Assembly: GCA_019061405.1 (NCBI GenBank)
Contig: JAHRAF010000001.1
Span: 124,001-188,000, forward strand
Length of the DNA: 64,000 nt
Direction of reading: 5' to 3'
DNA from: Wolbachia endosymbiont of Fragariocoptes setiger
GTDB lineage: Bacteria; Pseudomonadota; Alphaproteobacteria; Rickettsiales; Anaplasmataceae
The notes below the pieces were generated by a model. The model was not told where the DNA came from and searched no databases. It was given only the letters and a program-made list of their open reading frames with translations. Shown here piece by piece: positions 41,321-50,369 of the stretch. The position numbers were made by a program, and so were the translations under genes. How positions within the stretch are numbered: position 1 is the stretch's first letter; every line of letters begins with the position of its first letter.

Positions 41321-41617
41321 ATGAATATGTATATAAGCAAAAACACTAATAAAATTGCGATTGATATAAATATCAAGATTAAATGTTATTCAGCATTAGA
41401 AGCGCAAGATAAGCTGAATTACTCAAGATTGGTATTGGAAAATGCATATCAAAAGTTGGTGCTTAATTTGCACAAAAAGATAAATAAGGTTAAAAATTTT
41501 ACTATTGAAAAAGCTATTGAAGCAGAAAAAAAAGCTTTGTTGATATATTCTTTCACAAAGAAAGTGGCAGCCTTTGTAATAAATTTTCAGAGAATCACAA
41601 AAAATTATATCCAATAA
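41321..41617 (+). CDS. Hypothetical basic helical protein
   Basis: A 98-residue ORF starting at ATG 41321 (alternative ATG two codons later). It is lysine-rich with a predicted helical middle (ARE-type spacing in LEAQDKLNYSRLVLENAYQKL and KAIEAEKKALLIYSFTK). There is no clear membrane segment or signal peptide. No family is recognised, and base composition matches neighbours. It ends 34 bp before a perfect palindrome that probably terminates it. It could be a real small gene or a remnant. Confidence 0.4.
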   Translation: MNMYISKNTNKIAIDINIKIKCYSALEAQDKLNYSRLVLENAYQKLVLNLHKKINKVKNFTIEKAIEAEKKALLIYSFTKKVAAFVINFQRITKNYIQ

Positions 41618-41650
41618 TATATGACTTACATATTTCTAACGTTTGAAGAA

Positions 41651-41680
41651 TAAAGAGTATAAGTATACTTATACTCTTTA
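41651..41680. terminator. 30-bp perfect palindrome, likely bidirectional terminator
   Basis: Each half reads TAAAGAGTATAAGTA followed by its exact complement with no loop base. It lies between the convergent 41321-41617 (plus) and 41743-42246 (minus) genes, with A-rich and T-rich arms that give a U-rich descending limb in both directions. A protein-binding operator is a less likely alternative. Confidence 0.6.
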
Positions 41681-41742
41681 ATTTATTGTTTAGACTTGTT
41701 GTACTATGCTATTAGCAGCAGGATTGCTTGTTTTTATAACAT

Positions 41743-42246
41743 CTACATTTGTTGTAGGATTATTATTTTTTCATTTGAAGGTGTTTGAGAATTAGCCAAA
41801 TTATTACTTGATTCGATTTGTTTCTGTAAATTATCAAGGTTCTCTTTATTAGATTTACTATCCACTATCAGATCATTGACTTGTGTTTGAATGCGTTGTA
41901 ATTGACTCGTTTGCTCCTTAAGTGTGTCTAAATCTTTTTTTAGATTTTCTACTTGCTCCTTAAATGTGTAGATCTCTGAACCTTGTTTTATAGAATCATC
42001 AATTTTCTGCTTAAGTTTATCTTGATTTGTCAATAAAACGTTAACCTTACTTCCAACTGCTATAATTTTAGCAAATACTATAGTTCCAGCAATAATTCCA
42101 ATTATAGGTAACACTAGAGGTGATGTGACTACAGCCATGATTCCGGTTGTGATAAAGGTGGGTAAAAGACCATAGTATAGTAATCCGCCTCCTATTAACA
42201 ATCCACAAGCTGTTAAAGAGATAGCAGTATATTTTTTGTTTTGCAT
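41743..42246 (-). CDS. Hypothetical membrane-hairpin coiled-coil protein, C-terminus frameshifted
   Basis: A 167-residue protein: a long hydrophobic N-terminal half (residues 8-65, GLLIGGGLLYYGLLPTF and a second helical pair) and a coiled coil (72-150, EQVENLKKDLDTLKEQTSQL). No family is recognised. Near the end, a run of A (SNEK codons) shifts the frame: the annotated ORF closes as IIILQQM, but the other frame continues NNNPTTNVDVIKTSNPAANS to a stop at 41690, which looks like the authentic tail. The one-base difference in an A6 tract could be a recent mutation or a phase-variable site. The start follows an AGGAAAAT ribosome site. Confidence 0.55.
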   Translation of the reverse strand: MQNKKYTAISLTACGLLIGGGLLYYGLLPTFITTGIMAVVTSPLVLPIIGIIAGTIVFAKIIAVGSKVNVLLTNQDKLKQKIDDSIKQGSEIYTFKEQVENLKKDLDTLKEQTSQLQRIQTQVNDLIVDSKSNKENLDNLQKQIESSNNLANSQTPSNEKIIILQQM

Positions 42247-42378
42247 TTTATTTTCCTAATTGTTTAATAATATATACTTATACTTTAACGTAAAGGCAAT
42301 ATCCCTTTAAGTATTTTGGGTAGTGTTTGAGTAGTTATTTTCTATAATTTATGAATGATTAATTACGATGATATATAA

Positions 42379-43281
42379 ATGAACGATATAAAAGTTAATG
42401 ACGATGATGTTAGGTTAGATAGATATATAAGAAAATTATTTCCTAACATAAAGCAATCTGTGATTGAAAAGTCTCTAAGAAACGGGTTGATTAAAATTAA
42501 TGGTAATAGAGTGAAATCTAGTTACAGAATCAATTGTGGTGAAATTTTGACAGTAGGTTGTTTTAATCAGGTTGAAAATATTAGAAAACCAGTTAATAAA
42601 ACAAATACACGACGACTAGTTAAAATATTACGGAAAAACATATTATACGAGGATGAATACATACTTGCTATTAACAAACCCATAGGAATGATTGTTCAAG
42701 GTGGTAAAATAAATATTAGTGATGTACTTGATCAAATAAAGAGTAAAGAAATGTTTAAGATTGTACACAGGTTAGATAGAGATACCAGTGGGGTGATTGT
42801 GTTTGCACGAAATGCTAAAGTTGCCCAATTTTTAATGGAAGAATTTCGAGAACGTAGAGTTAAGAAAACTTACTTAGCGCTAACTTCGGGTACACCAAAT
42901 AAGGACAATGGAGTTATCGATTACCCATTAGTGAAAAAATATATTTCTGGGCAAGAGAAAGTTATTGTGGATGAAACTTCAACTCAAACTGCAATTACAT
43001 ATTTCTCAATTTTAAAAAAGTTAAAACATAATATTGCTTATTTAAAATTGCAGCCAATTACAGGAAGAACTCATCAATTACGTGTACATTTAAATCATAT
43101 CAATTGTTCAATTCTTGGTGATGGTAAGTATGGAGGAAGAAAAGCTTTTGTTAGTGGAGTAACAAATAGAATGCACCTTCATTCACATTCTTTACTTCTT
43201 CATTTACCAAATGGTCAGGATGTTACAATTACTGCACCAATTTCTGAACATATGATGCAATCTATAAGATTTTTATCTTGA
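42379..43281 (+). CDS. RluA-family 23S rRNA pseudouridine synthase (RluC/RluD type)
   Basis: A 300-residue enzyme with an N-terminal S4 RNA-binding domain (DVRLDRYIRKLFPNIKQSVIEKSL; note LIKINGNRVK) and the RluA catalytic domain with motif HRLDRDTSGVIVFARN containing the catalytic Asp, KTYLALTSG, and the closing TGRTHQLRVHL and LHLPNG. It converts specific uridines in 23S rRNA to pseudouridine. Length and absence of a RluD-type extended tail suggest RluC, but this cannot be settled by eye. Intact, ATG start; it is followed by pyrC on the same strand. Confidence 0.88.
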   Translation: MNDIKVNDDDVRLDRYIRKLFPNIKQSVIEKSLRNGLIKINGNRVKSSYRINCGEILTVGCFNQVENIRKPVNKTNTRRLVKILRKNILYEDEYILAINKPIGMIVQGGKINISDVLDQIKSKEMFKIVHRLDRDTSGVIVFARNAKVAQFLMEEFRERRVKKTYLALTSGTPNKDNGVIDYPLVKKYISGQEKVIVDETSTQTAITYFSILKKLKHNIAYLKLQPITGRTHQLRVHLNHINCSILGDGKYGGRKAFVSGVTNRMHLHSHSLLLHLPNGQDVTITAPISEHMMQSIRFLS

Positions 43282-43335
43282 TTTTGTTTGGAAAAACCTT
43301 AGTTATACTGAATAATAGATTGATTGCTTTATAAA

Positions 43336-44661
43336 ATGACTCAAACTTGGAATTTATTAGAAACGGGACAGAAACAAGAATATAAAATTGCTTATATAAA
43401 TGCTCGTATAATTGACCCTGCTACAAAACTTGATATAAAAGGTTCTCTCATCACCTATGGTAATAAAATTGTTGATGTTAGTTCATCAAATGAAGTTCCA
43501 AGTGGCATTGATGAGTTGATAGACTGTAAAGGTCTTGTTCTGATGCCTGGACTTGTTGATATTCATGTACACTTTCGTGAGCCTGGTCAAGAACATAAAG
43601 AAACTATATATACAGGTAGTAAATCTGCAGCTGTAGGTGGTGTTACAACTGTTGTGTGTCAACCCAATACTGTGCCTGCAATTGATAATGTTATTCTTGC
43701 TAAATACCTAAAGTATAGGGCACTTGAAACTTCCCATGTCAATATTGAATTTTACGCTAAAATTACTACTGCAGAAGATCAGCTAACCGAAATGGGATTA
43801 TTAAAAGAAGCAGGAGCTGTTGGTTTTACTGATGATGGTATGCCAGTGATGAATTCTTTGATTATGAGACAAGCACTGCGTTATTCAAGCATGTTGAATA
43901 TTCCAATTGCACAACATGCAGAAGATTTAAATTTATCGGCAGGAGGTGCAATTAATGAAGGTAAGGTTTCTGAAGTATTAGGAGTCAAAGGGATTTCGAG
44001 TACATCAGAATCAATTATGGTAAGTCGCGATATATTACTAATGAAAGATATTGAAAATGTACATTATCATATTTTACATGTTTCTTCACTAGATTCACTA
44101 GAGGTTATTGAGCGAGCAAAAAATCTTGGATTACATGTGACATGTGAAGTTACACCACATCATTTTACTCTTACTGAAGATGTGATACATGAATACGGTG
44201 CTATTGCAAAAATGAATCCTCCTTTACGTACAGAAAAAGATAGGTTAGCAATGATAGAAGGACTAAAAACTGGTGTTATAGATTGTATTGCAACTGATCA
44301 TGCTCCTCATGATTTTGACTCTAAAGATCTTCCACTTGATAGTGCAGCATTTGGTATAGTTGGTCTTGAAACTCTCCTACCTTTATCATTGGAACTTTAT
44401 CACAAAGGAGAGATGGATTTATTTGATGTGCTTGGAAAACTTACATATAAGCCTGCAGATATAATACGCGTCCCTCGTGGACGTTTACAGAAGGGCTTTA
44501 CAGCAGATTTTATTCTAGTTGATCTTGATTATGAATGGAAAATTAATATTCAAAACTTTGCTAGCAAATCAAAAAATTCTCCTTTTGATGGTTATAATGC
44601 TAAAGGACGTGTAATGCGTACAGTGATATCTGGTAAAACTGTGTACTTATTATCTTCCTAA
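43336..44661 (+). CDS. pyrC: Dihydroorotase
   Basis: A 441-residue (from ATG 43336) zinc amidohydrolase that cyclises carbamoyl-aspartate to dihydroorotate in pyrimidine synthesis. Metal-binding DIHVHFREPGQEHKET, AVGGVTTVVCQPNT, HILHVSS, VTPHHF, KMNPPLRTEKDR and ATDHAPHDF are all present, as in type I/III bacterial enzymes. A TTG four codons upstream would extend it; the ATG is preferred. De novo pyrimidine synthesis is retained in Wolbachia and Ehrlichia but lost in Rickettsia, which supports Anaplasmataceae. Confidence 0.95.
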   Translation: MTQTWNLLETGQKQEYKIAYINARIIDPATKLDIKGSLITYGNKIVDVSSSNEVPSGIDELIDCKGLVLMPGLVDIHVHFREPGQEHKETIYTGSKSAAVGGVTTVVCQPNTVPAIDNVILAKYLKYRALETSHVNIEFYAKITTAEDQLTEMGLLKEAGAVGFTDDGMPVMNSLIMRQALRYSSMLNIPIAQHAEDLNLSAGGAINEGKVSEVLGVKGISSTSESIMVSRDILLMKDIENVHYHILHVSSLDSLEVIERAKNLGLHVTCEVTPHHFTLTEDVIHEYGAIAKMNPPLRTEKDRLAMIEGLKTGVIDCIATDHAPHDFDSKDLPLDSAAFGIVGLETLLPLSLELYHKGEMDLFDVLGKLTYKPADIIRVPRGRLQKGFTADFILVDLDYEWKINIQNFASKSKNSPFDGYNAKGRVMRTVISGKTVYLLSS

Positions 44662-44720
44662 GTAGTTTTGCCTTTTTTATTCAATGCAATATACTTTTTA
44701 GTTAAGATCAACTTAATTAA

Positions 44721-45995
44721 ATGAAAAAAATATTAGTAAGGGGTAGTAATAGACCTCTAATCGGCGAAATTCCCATTAACGGTGCAAAAAATGCTATTTT
44801 ACCTATAATGGCAGCAACTATGCTATGTAATTCTTCAATAACTTTATTGAATGTACCTGATTTAGTTGATGTGCGTTATATGTCAAAATTACTGAAAAAC
44901 TTTGGTATAGAAACTAACTTTATATACCATAAATCTCACAAATCTAATCATGCTTTAGAAATTAGTTGTAATAATATTAGATATAACTCAAATCGAGCTG
45001 AAATAGCAGATCAATTACGCACGTCTATTTTAATGTTAGGTCCTATGCTTAGTAGGTTTGGCAAAGCAAATAGTCTACTGCCAGGTGGATGTAATATAGG
45101 AGAACGTCCGATTGATATGCATATTAAAGCGTTAAGAAAGATGGGTGCTGAAATTGAAGTAGAAGGTTGTAACATAACTGCAACAGCAAAAAAAAGGCTT
45201 CAAGGAAAAGAGATAGTGTTTGAAAAAGTCAGTGTGGGAGCAACAGAGAATGTGATTATGGCAGCAGTTCTGGCGGAAGGAATGACGGTAATACATAATG
45301 CTGCTACTGAACCAGAAGTTGTTAATCTAGTAGAATTTCTTAACAAAGTAGGATCAAATATCAGCATTAACAATAATCAAATAACGATACAAGGGGTTGA
45401 GCAATTAAATGGTTGTAGTCATAATATTATATCAGATAGAATTGAGGCTGGTACTTATGCTCTAGCAGCTATCATTACTGGTGGTGCACTCAAATTACAG
45501 GGAATAGATTTATCACATATAAAATGTATTGTTAATCAGTTAACACGTATAGGAGCGGAGATTGAATTGGTTGAAAACGGCGTTATGGTATCTAGAAGAG
45601 ATGATCAAATTAAATCTATAGATATTTCAACAAATTCTTATCCCGGTTTTCCTAGCGATATGCAGCCTCAATTTATGTCTACAATGTGTTTTGCAAACGG
45701 AAACTCAGAAATCGAAGAGAATATTTTTGATAATAGATTTGCACATGTACATGAGCTAAAAAAAATGGGTGCTAATATTAGTTTAGAAAAAAATAAAGCT
45801 ATTGTGATAGGGAAAAAAGAACTAACGAATACTAGCCTAAATGCCACAGATTTACGCTCAGCTGCGGCTTTAATATTAGCTTCATTGACTGCAAAAGGTG
45901 AGTCTACAATATTCAATCCATATTATCTTTATAGGGGATATGAATCAATGTGTGAAAAGCTCAATATGTGTGGAGCTGAAATTTTTTTGGAGTAA
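44721..45995 (+). CDS. murA: UDP-N-acetylglucosamine 1-carboxyvinyltransferase
   Basis: A 424-residue enzyme adding enolpyruvate to UDP-GlcNAc, the committed step of peptidoglycan precursor synthesis. N-terminal [16 protein letters not shown], catalytic loop [16 protein letters not shown] with the PEP-binding (fosfomycin-target) cysteine retained, and [13 protein letters not shown] and [15 protein letters not shown] are diagnostic. Its presence indicates retained lipid II synthesis, as in Wolbachia. thyX starts 5 bp after the stop, and the shared GGAGTAATGAC junction suggests co-transcription. Confidence 0.96.
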   Translation: MKKILVRGSNRPLIGEIPINGAKNAILPIMAATMLCNSSITLLNVPDLVDVRYMSKLLKNFGIETNFIYHKSHKSNHALEISCNNIRYNSNRAEIADQLRTSILMLGPMLSRFGKANSLLPGGCNIGERPIDMHIKALRKMGAEIEVEGCNITATAKKRLQGKEIVFEKVSVGATENVIMAAVLAEGMTVIHNAATEPEVVNLVEFLNKVGSNISINNNQITIQGVEQLNGCSHNIISDRIEAGTYALAAIITGGALKLQGIDLSHIKCIVNQLTRIGAEIELVENGVMVSRRDDQIKSIDISTNSYPGFPSDMQPQFMSTMCFANGNSEIEENIFDNRFAHVHELKKMGANISLEKNKAIVIGKKELTNTSLNATDLRSAAALILASLTAKGESTIFNPYYLYRGYESMCEKLNMCGAEIFLE

Positions 45996-45999
45996 TGAC

Positions 46000-46863
46000 A
46001 TGAACGAAGAATTTTATAGCACTCGACGTGTGACAGTAAAAGAGATAGATGAACTTTTGTATAAAGAACATCAGATACTAAATCAGGGATTTATTAGAGT
46101 AATAGATTATATGGGTTCTGACAGTGCAATAGTGCAAGCTGCTAGAGTTTCATATGGCACAGGAACCAAGAAGATTAGTCAAGATGAAGCGCTAATAAAA
46201 TATTTGATGAGACATCATCATACGACTCCTTTTGAAATGTGCGAGATTAAGTTTCACGTGAAACTTCCAATCTTTGTTGCAAGGCAATGGATAAGACATA
46301 GAACTGCAAATGTAAATGAATACTCTGCAAGGTATTCTATACTTGACAATGAATTTTATATTCCCAAACCTGAACACGTTGCTAAACAATCTGTAGAGAA
46401 TAAGCAAGGTAGTGGAGAACTTTTTGATTCTGTTACTACGAAAGAAATTACAAATTCTTTAACTAATGATTCTCACTTGGTTTATTCACATTATCAACAA
46501 TTAATTGAAAGAGGTCTTGCACGAGAAACAGCAAGGTGTAATCTAACTCTTAATTATTACACGCAATTTTACTGGAAAATAGACTTACATAATTTATTAC
46601 ATTTCTTGCGACTAAGAGTTACTAAACATGCTCAATATGAAATTAGAGTATATGCTGAAGAAATGTTGAACTTAGTAAAAAAATGGGTGCCACTAACTTA
46701 TAATGCTTTTATTGAATATGGGTTGGAATCGACTTCTGTGTCGAAAAGTGGATTAAATGTAGTACGAAAATTGGTAAAAGGAACAAAAGTTACTAGGGAA
46801 GAAAGTGGAATTAGTATAAGAGAATGGAATGAATTAATGTCTGTGCTTGATGAAGAAACCTAA
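46000..46863 (+). CDS. thyX: Flavin-dependent thymidylate synthase
   Basis: A 287-residue FAD enzyme that methylates dUMP to dTMP using methylene-tetrahydrofolate and NADPH. The ThyX motif [15 protein letters not shown] is intact (near residues 93-107), with [16 protein letters not shown] upstream and the arginine-rich [16 protein letters not shown] downstream. The ATG at 46000 is chosen because GGAG sits in the murA end and the protein then begins at the usual place; a longer frame starting inside murA is rejected. ThyX keeps folate reduced without DHFR, and complements GlyA here. Confidence 0.95.
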   Translation: MNEEFYSTRRVTVKEIDELLYKEHQILNQGFIRVIDYMGSDSAIVQAARVSYGTGTKKISQDEALIKYLMRHHHTTPFEMCEIKFHVKLPIFVARQWIRHRTANVNEYSARYSILDNEFYIPKPEHVAKQSVENKQGSGELFDSVTTKEITNSLTNDSHLVYSHYQQLIERGLARETARCNLTLNYYTQFYWKIDLHNLLHFLRLRVTKHAQYEIRVYAEEMLNLVKKWVPLTYNAFIEYGLESTSVSKSGLNVVRKLVKGTKVTREESGISIREWNELMSVLDEET

Positions 46864-46875
46864 AAGGAGTGAGCT

Positions 46876-46951
<76 letters not shown>

Positions 46952-47528
46952 AAATCGTTAGCTTCATTATATACAAATACAATTGCTTGTAAAGATTATT
47001 TATTGTTTCAAATTTGGGAGAAAACCCCTAGACTTGAGCTCTATCCTTTAAAATGGAAATTAAAAGAATTTATAGAAAAGGTAGCCACGCAGTGTAGGTA
47101 CCACATAATAAAATCCTGTACTAGTGAGTGATATAGGAAGTAAGACCAAAGAAATTGTACAAGGAATATGTTGAGAGAATCAGGTAGAGTTACTGTAAAT
47201 CATATATGTTTCTGTACTTAAGCACTAATGCAAGGGAAAAGTTTCAGAAAGATACAGCAAAATTTTCTAGAGTTAAGATTGGTGAAAATCATCTATGGAT
47301 AACAAGCTATTTTGTGAGAACAACAGACTGATCAGATGATAAAAGCCTATGCTAAAAAGTATGACAAATTTGGTGATTTTCAATTAGCATTCTCTCTTTT
47401 AATTCAGACTATGGACTTACAGACCATAGTGGTTGAATATGTGAGATAGACGTTTACTCTACAGAGTTTTTCAAAATAAAAGTTAAGAGGTAGTGTGAAT
47501 TAGAAATCAAAATCACAGAATTTATACA
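46952..47528. other. Gene-poor stretch before the IS element
   Basis: About 580 bp without a believable gene; the longest open stretches are 38 codons or fewer and resemble nothing known. It joins tRNA-Gly to the IS1 remnant and is probably a decayed accessory region, as often found beside tRNA genes. Confidence 0.45.
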
Positions 47529-47536
47529 CATTATAA
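47529..47536 (+). repeat. Left copy of 8-bp target-site duplication
   Basis: CATTATAA immediately outside the left inverted repeat, identical to 48216-48223 outside the right one. Eight to nine bases is the expected duplication for IS1-family insertions. Confidence 0.8.
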
Positions 47537-48215
47537 GGGATTGCTAATATAAGATAGATTTTCTAAAGGCAAAGAGAGCAAGAGTAATTTCAATCATGAT
47601 TTCGAATAACCCTTAGTTTTTCGTCGAAATCTGCATAAATAGTGACAAAAAGTTGCATTTATACTTTCGATAAGTTGTGTATGTTTCTTCCCAATTACAT
47701 GCTTTTCACTTGGCAACACTTCACGATAAGATGCCAGATTGTCAGTATAAATATATTTTGGCTGTAATGTTTTTATTAATTTCCATATGCAGATTGTTTT
47801 GCCGTGTTTCTCCACATATAGCAACCCAAATCCAAACTTTACGCTGTTTTTTTGAGCATAATGCCAAAACTCATCTATCTAAAACGTCCTTTACATCTGT
47901 ATTTTTCCATAATGCACCTTCTTGAAAGAGTTTCTCTCCCATAGACCTTATCTATTGCAAAACCATCACATTGCTCACATTCAAAGAGCGCCCTATTGAT
48001 CGAAATCCTAGTCCTTCTAAGTACAATTTTAACGCCTGAAATCTCATGTTAAGCTCTAGACTTTCTTAGCGTCCAATTACGTTTACAGTTATATCGTTCA
48101 AATCCTCCGGTATATCCGTTCTTACGATAATTATCACTTTCACCGTACTTACATTTAATCTTTTTTTCTCTCTTGAAAAAAAATTGTATACTGTCTATTT
48201 TATATTAGCAATCCC
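47537..48215 (-). mobile_element. IS1-family insertion sequence, transposase decayed
   Basis: A 679-bp element. The ends are inverted repeats matching at 21 of 22 bases: left 47537-47558, right 48194-48215, each beginning GGGATTGCTAATATAA. The minus strand encodes IS1 transposase remains: a zinc-finger part (CKYGESDNYRKNG, RYNCKRNW), helix-turn-helix region (MRFQALKLYLEGLGFRSIGR from 48047, with SNVMVLQ then a stop where Trp is expected before IRS), and the catalytic InsB-like part (DEFWHYAQKN, YIYTDNLASYREVL, KHVIGKKHTQLIES, KTKGYSKS) ending near 47594. At least two frameshifts and two stops prevent function. The intact ends and target duplication imply fairly recent arrival compared with its neighbours. 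Confidence 0.85.
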
Positions 48216-48223
48216 CATTATAA
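48216..48223 (+). repeat. Right copy of 8-bp target-site duplication
   Basis: CATTATAA directly outside the right inverted repeat, identical to the left copy at 47529-47536. Confidence 0.8.
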
Positions 48224-48576
48224 AGGTGTTTAAAAAACTGAAGAAAGCTTGAAAAAGTGTTAATTTATTAAAAAATAGATTCAATTATAGAGTAGTAATT
48301 ATTTTAAATTTCAATAGAAGAGAAAAATTTCGTTGACCATTCTAACACATAGATGAAGTGGGAGATGTTTTACAAAATTTATTAGTTATAAAATATATGA
48401 GAATTAATATTTTAATCAATCACAGAGGAATTTGTGATACATGTTTCAGAATAGAAAAAGCTATCTGCCAACAACTCACTAGACTGAATCTTATTGTTGG
48501 CAAAAAAGTTTTCTCTAAATTCTAAAATATGAAGAATTTAGTTAATACTATAGAAAATTTTTTTAGTATATTATAT
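48224..48576. other. Intergenic sequence, nothing recognised
   Basis: About 350 bp between the IS1 element and the coiled-coil pseudogene pair. No long frame, tRNA, hairpin or repeat stands out. Confidence 0.45.
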
Positions 48577-49329
48577 TTATACAATACTAGAGGATTGTTG
48601 TTGAACTTCAGTCATAGTATTAGTTAACGCAGAATTGATTTGATCATCCTTGGAACATTCTTTTAATAATTGTTCTACAGTACGTTTAAGCCGTTCAATT
48701 AACACTTCTACTATCATTTCTTCTTGAATTATTATAATGCTCGTCTCTACATGTAATCGCATCAATTTATTAAATATAGAGGGTTTTTCTTTCCATGCTG
48801 AAGTATAAAATCTTGGTCACTTTCATCTATATAGTTTTTTAAGAGATTACTAAAAGATTCTTCTTTTTCTTTTTTTGTTGAGCACAATTTTTCTAATTCT
48901 AAAATATAAGAACTACTATCTTTCTGTAAGTTTTTTACTTCTTTACTAAGATTATCAAATATTTTTCTATACTCATTTATTTCTTTTCTTACTATCATTG
49001 CACGATTATTAAATTTCTCAGGAATATAGTCTATTCGTCTTTTTCTACCTGCCTGTTTAAATATATTCTGCTAATTTTAGAAGTTGGGTATTATTTATAC
49101 TCCTTTCATTATGGAAGTTAAACATCAATATAATGTCTAAAGGATTTTCTTTATCTCGATAATTGTCATTAATTGTAATAAAGCTATTAATTTCACCAGC
49201 ATCTTTTAAAATTTTAATGCATCCAATAGCATACTTAATCAGCTTATCCAGCTCTTTTTCCTCATGTGTTATGGCTAACAAAGAGACTATAGTACAAAAC
49301 ATTTCTTGTATATCATTATTTTTTAACAT
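48577..49329 (-). pseudogene. Tandem coiled-coil gene, copy B, disrupted
   Basis: Begins MLKNNDIQEMFCTIVSLLAIT, then DAGEINSFITINDN and NPLDIILMFNFHNERSINNT; the frame is cut by a T insertion near 49068 (EYI then stop, where copy A continues EYIKQVGGKRE). The next frame carries FDNLSKEVKNLQKDSSSYIL, a coiled coil, and stops near 48773; a third part gives KECSKDDQINSALTNTMTE. The same blocks occur in order in copy A, about 800 bp upstream on this strand. No family is recognised. The coiled coil and lack of signal suggest a cytosolic or secreted protein. Confidence 0.65.
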
Positions 49330-49398
49330 ATTACATTAACCTATCAATAAATTCAAATGTAACGTGTTTTAACGTACTATGCAATAGGATGTACTATG

Positions 49399-50150
49399 TT
49401 ACATAATATTGCTTTGAGGTTCGATTAGAGTATTGGTTAATGAAGAACTTATTTGATTTTCAGAACATTCTTTTTTTAATTTTTCTACATAACTTTTTAA
49501 GTCAGTCAAGTCTCCTTGTATTATTTCTTGTATATCTTTTATATATAACATGTTATTCATTAATGGACGGAGTTCTACCGTGTAGAGCTTTCTTTCAAAT
49601 ATCAAAAATTTAAGATCCTGGTCATTTTCCTTTACCCAGTCTATATATAGACTCTCAAGAGATTCTTTTTTTTCTTCTATTGTTGAGAACAATTTTTCTA
49701 ATTCTGAAACATAAGAACTACTATCTTTCTGTAAGTTTTCTACTTCTTTACTAAGATTATCAAATACTTTTTCATACACATCTAGTTTTTCTGTTGCTAT
49801 TTTCATACGATCATTAGTTCTTTTTAAAACATCGTCTCCTTCTCTTTTTCCGCCTACCTGTTTAATATATTCTGCTAATTTTAGAAGTTGGGGATGATTG
49901 ATACTCTCTCGATTATGATAGTTAAACATCAATACAATGTCTAAAGGATTTTTTTATCTTGATTATTGTCATTAATTGTAATAAGGCTATTAATTTCACC
50001 AGCATCTTTTAAAATTTTAATACAACTAATAGCACGCTTAACAAGCTCATCTACCTCCTTGGTATCACTTGTTATGGGCAATAGGGAAACTGTAGTAAGA
50101 AACATTTCTTGTATATCGTTATTTTTTAACATTTTTATTACTATATTCAA
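49399..50150 (-). pseudogene. Tandem coiled-coil gene, copy A, single frameshift
   Basis: The first frame (50150-49941; the internal ATG at 50132 matches copy B's start) reads MLKNNDIQEMFLTTVSLLPIT and ends in DKKIL at an A7 tract near 49950. One extra A would give KNPLDIVLMFNYHNRESINH, which is how the second frame (49932-49399) begins. The remainder is a coiled coil (FDNLSKEVENLQKDSSSYVS), a middle block LRPLMNNMLYIKDIQEII and a tail ECSENQISSSLTNTL. So copy A is one base from intact, making it either a very young pseudogene, a phase-variable gene or a sequencing artefact. Family unknown; paralogous to copy B. Confidence 0.65.
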
Positions 50151-50369
50151 GTATAACGTGTTTTAACGTGTTATGCAATACAATATATTAGAGCTACATT
50201 TTTAGGTCTAACTTTTAATCTTTTATTAAGCCTATGTTTTTTTATTACTAGTAGTAAAATCTGTTTTTAGTTTCATAATATAATTATTTCTATTTCTACA
50301 TAATAAGCACAATGTAATTTTCCTGTACTTAACTAATAGATGATCAATGGGATTAAAAATATCTTAGGA

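Noticed and set aside
45898-45999. Longer N-terminus for ThyX inside murA
   Set aside because: It lies in murA coding sequence in another frame; ATG 46000 with GGAG upstream gives the normal protein.
47677-47925. 82-residue plus-strand ORF in the IS element
   Set aside because: It is the opposite-strand shadow of the IS1 transposase remains, which match the family in the minus frame.
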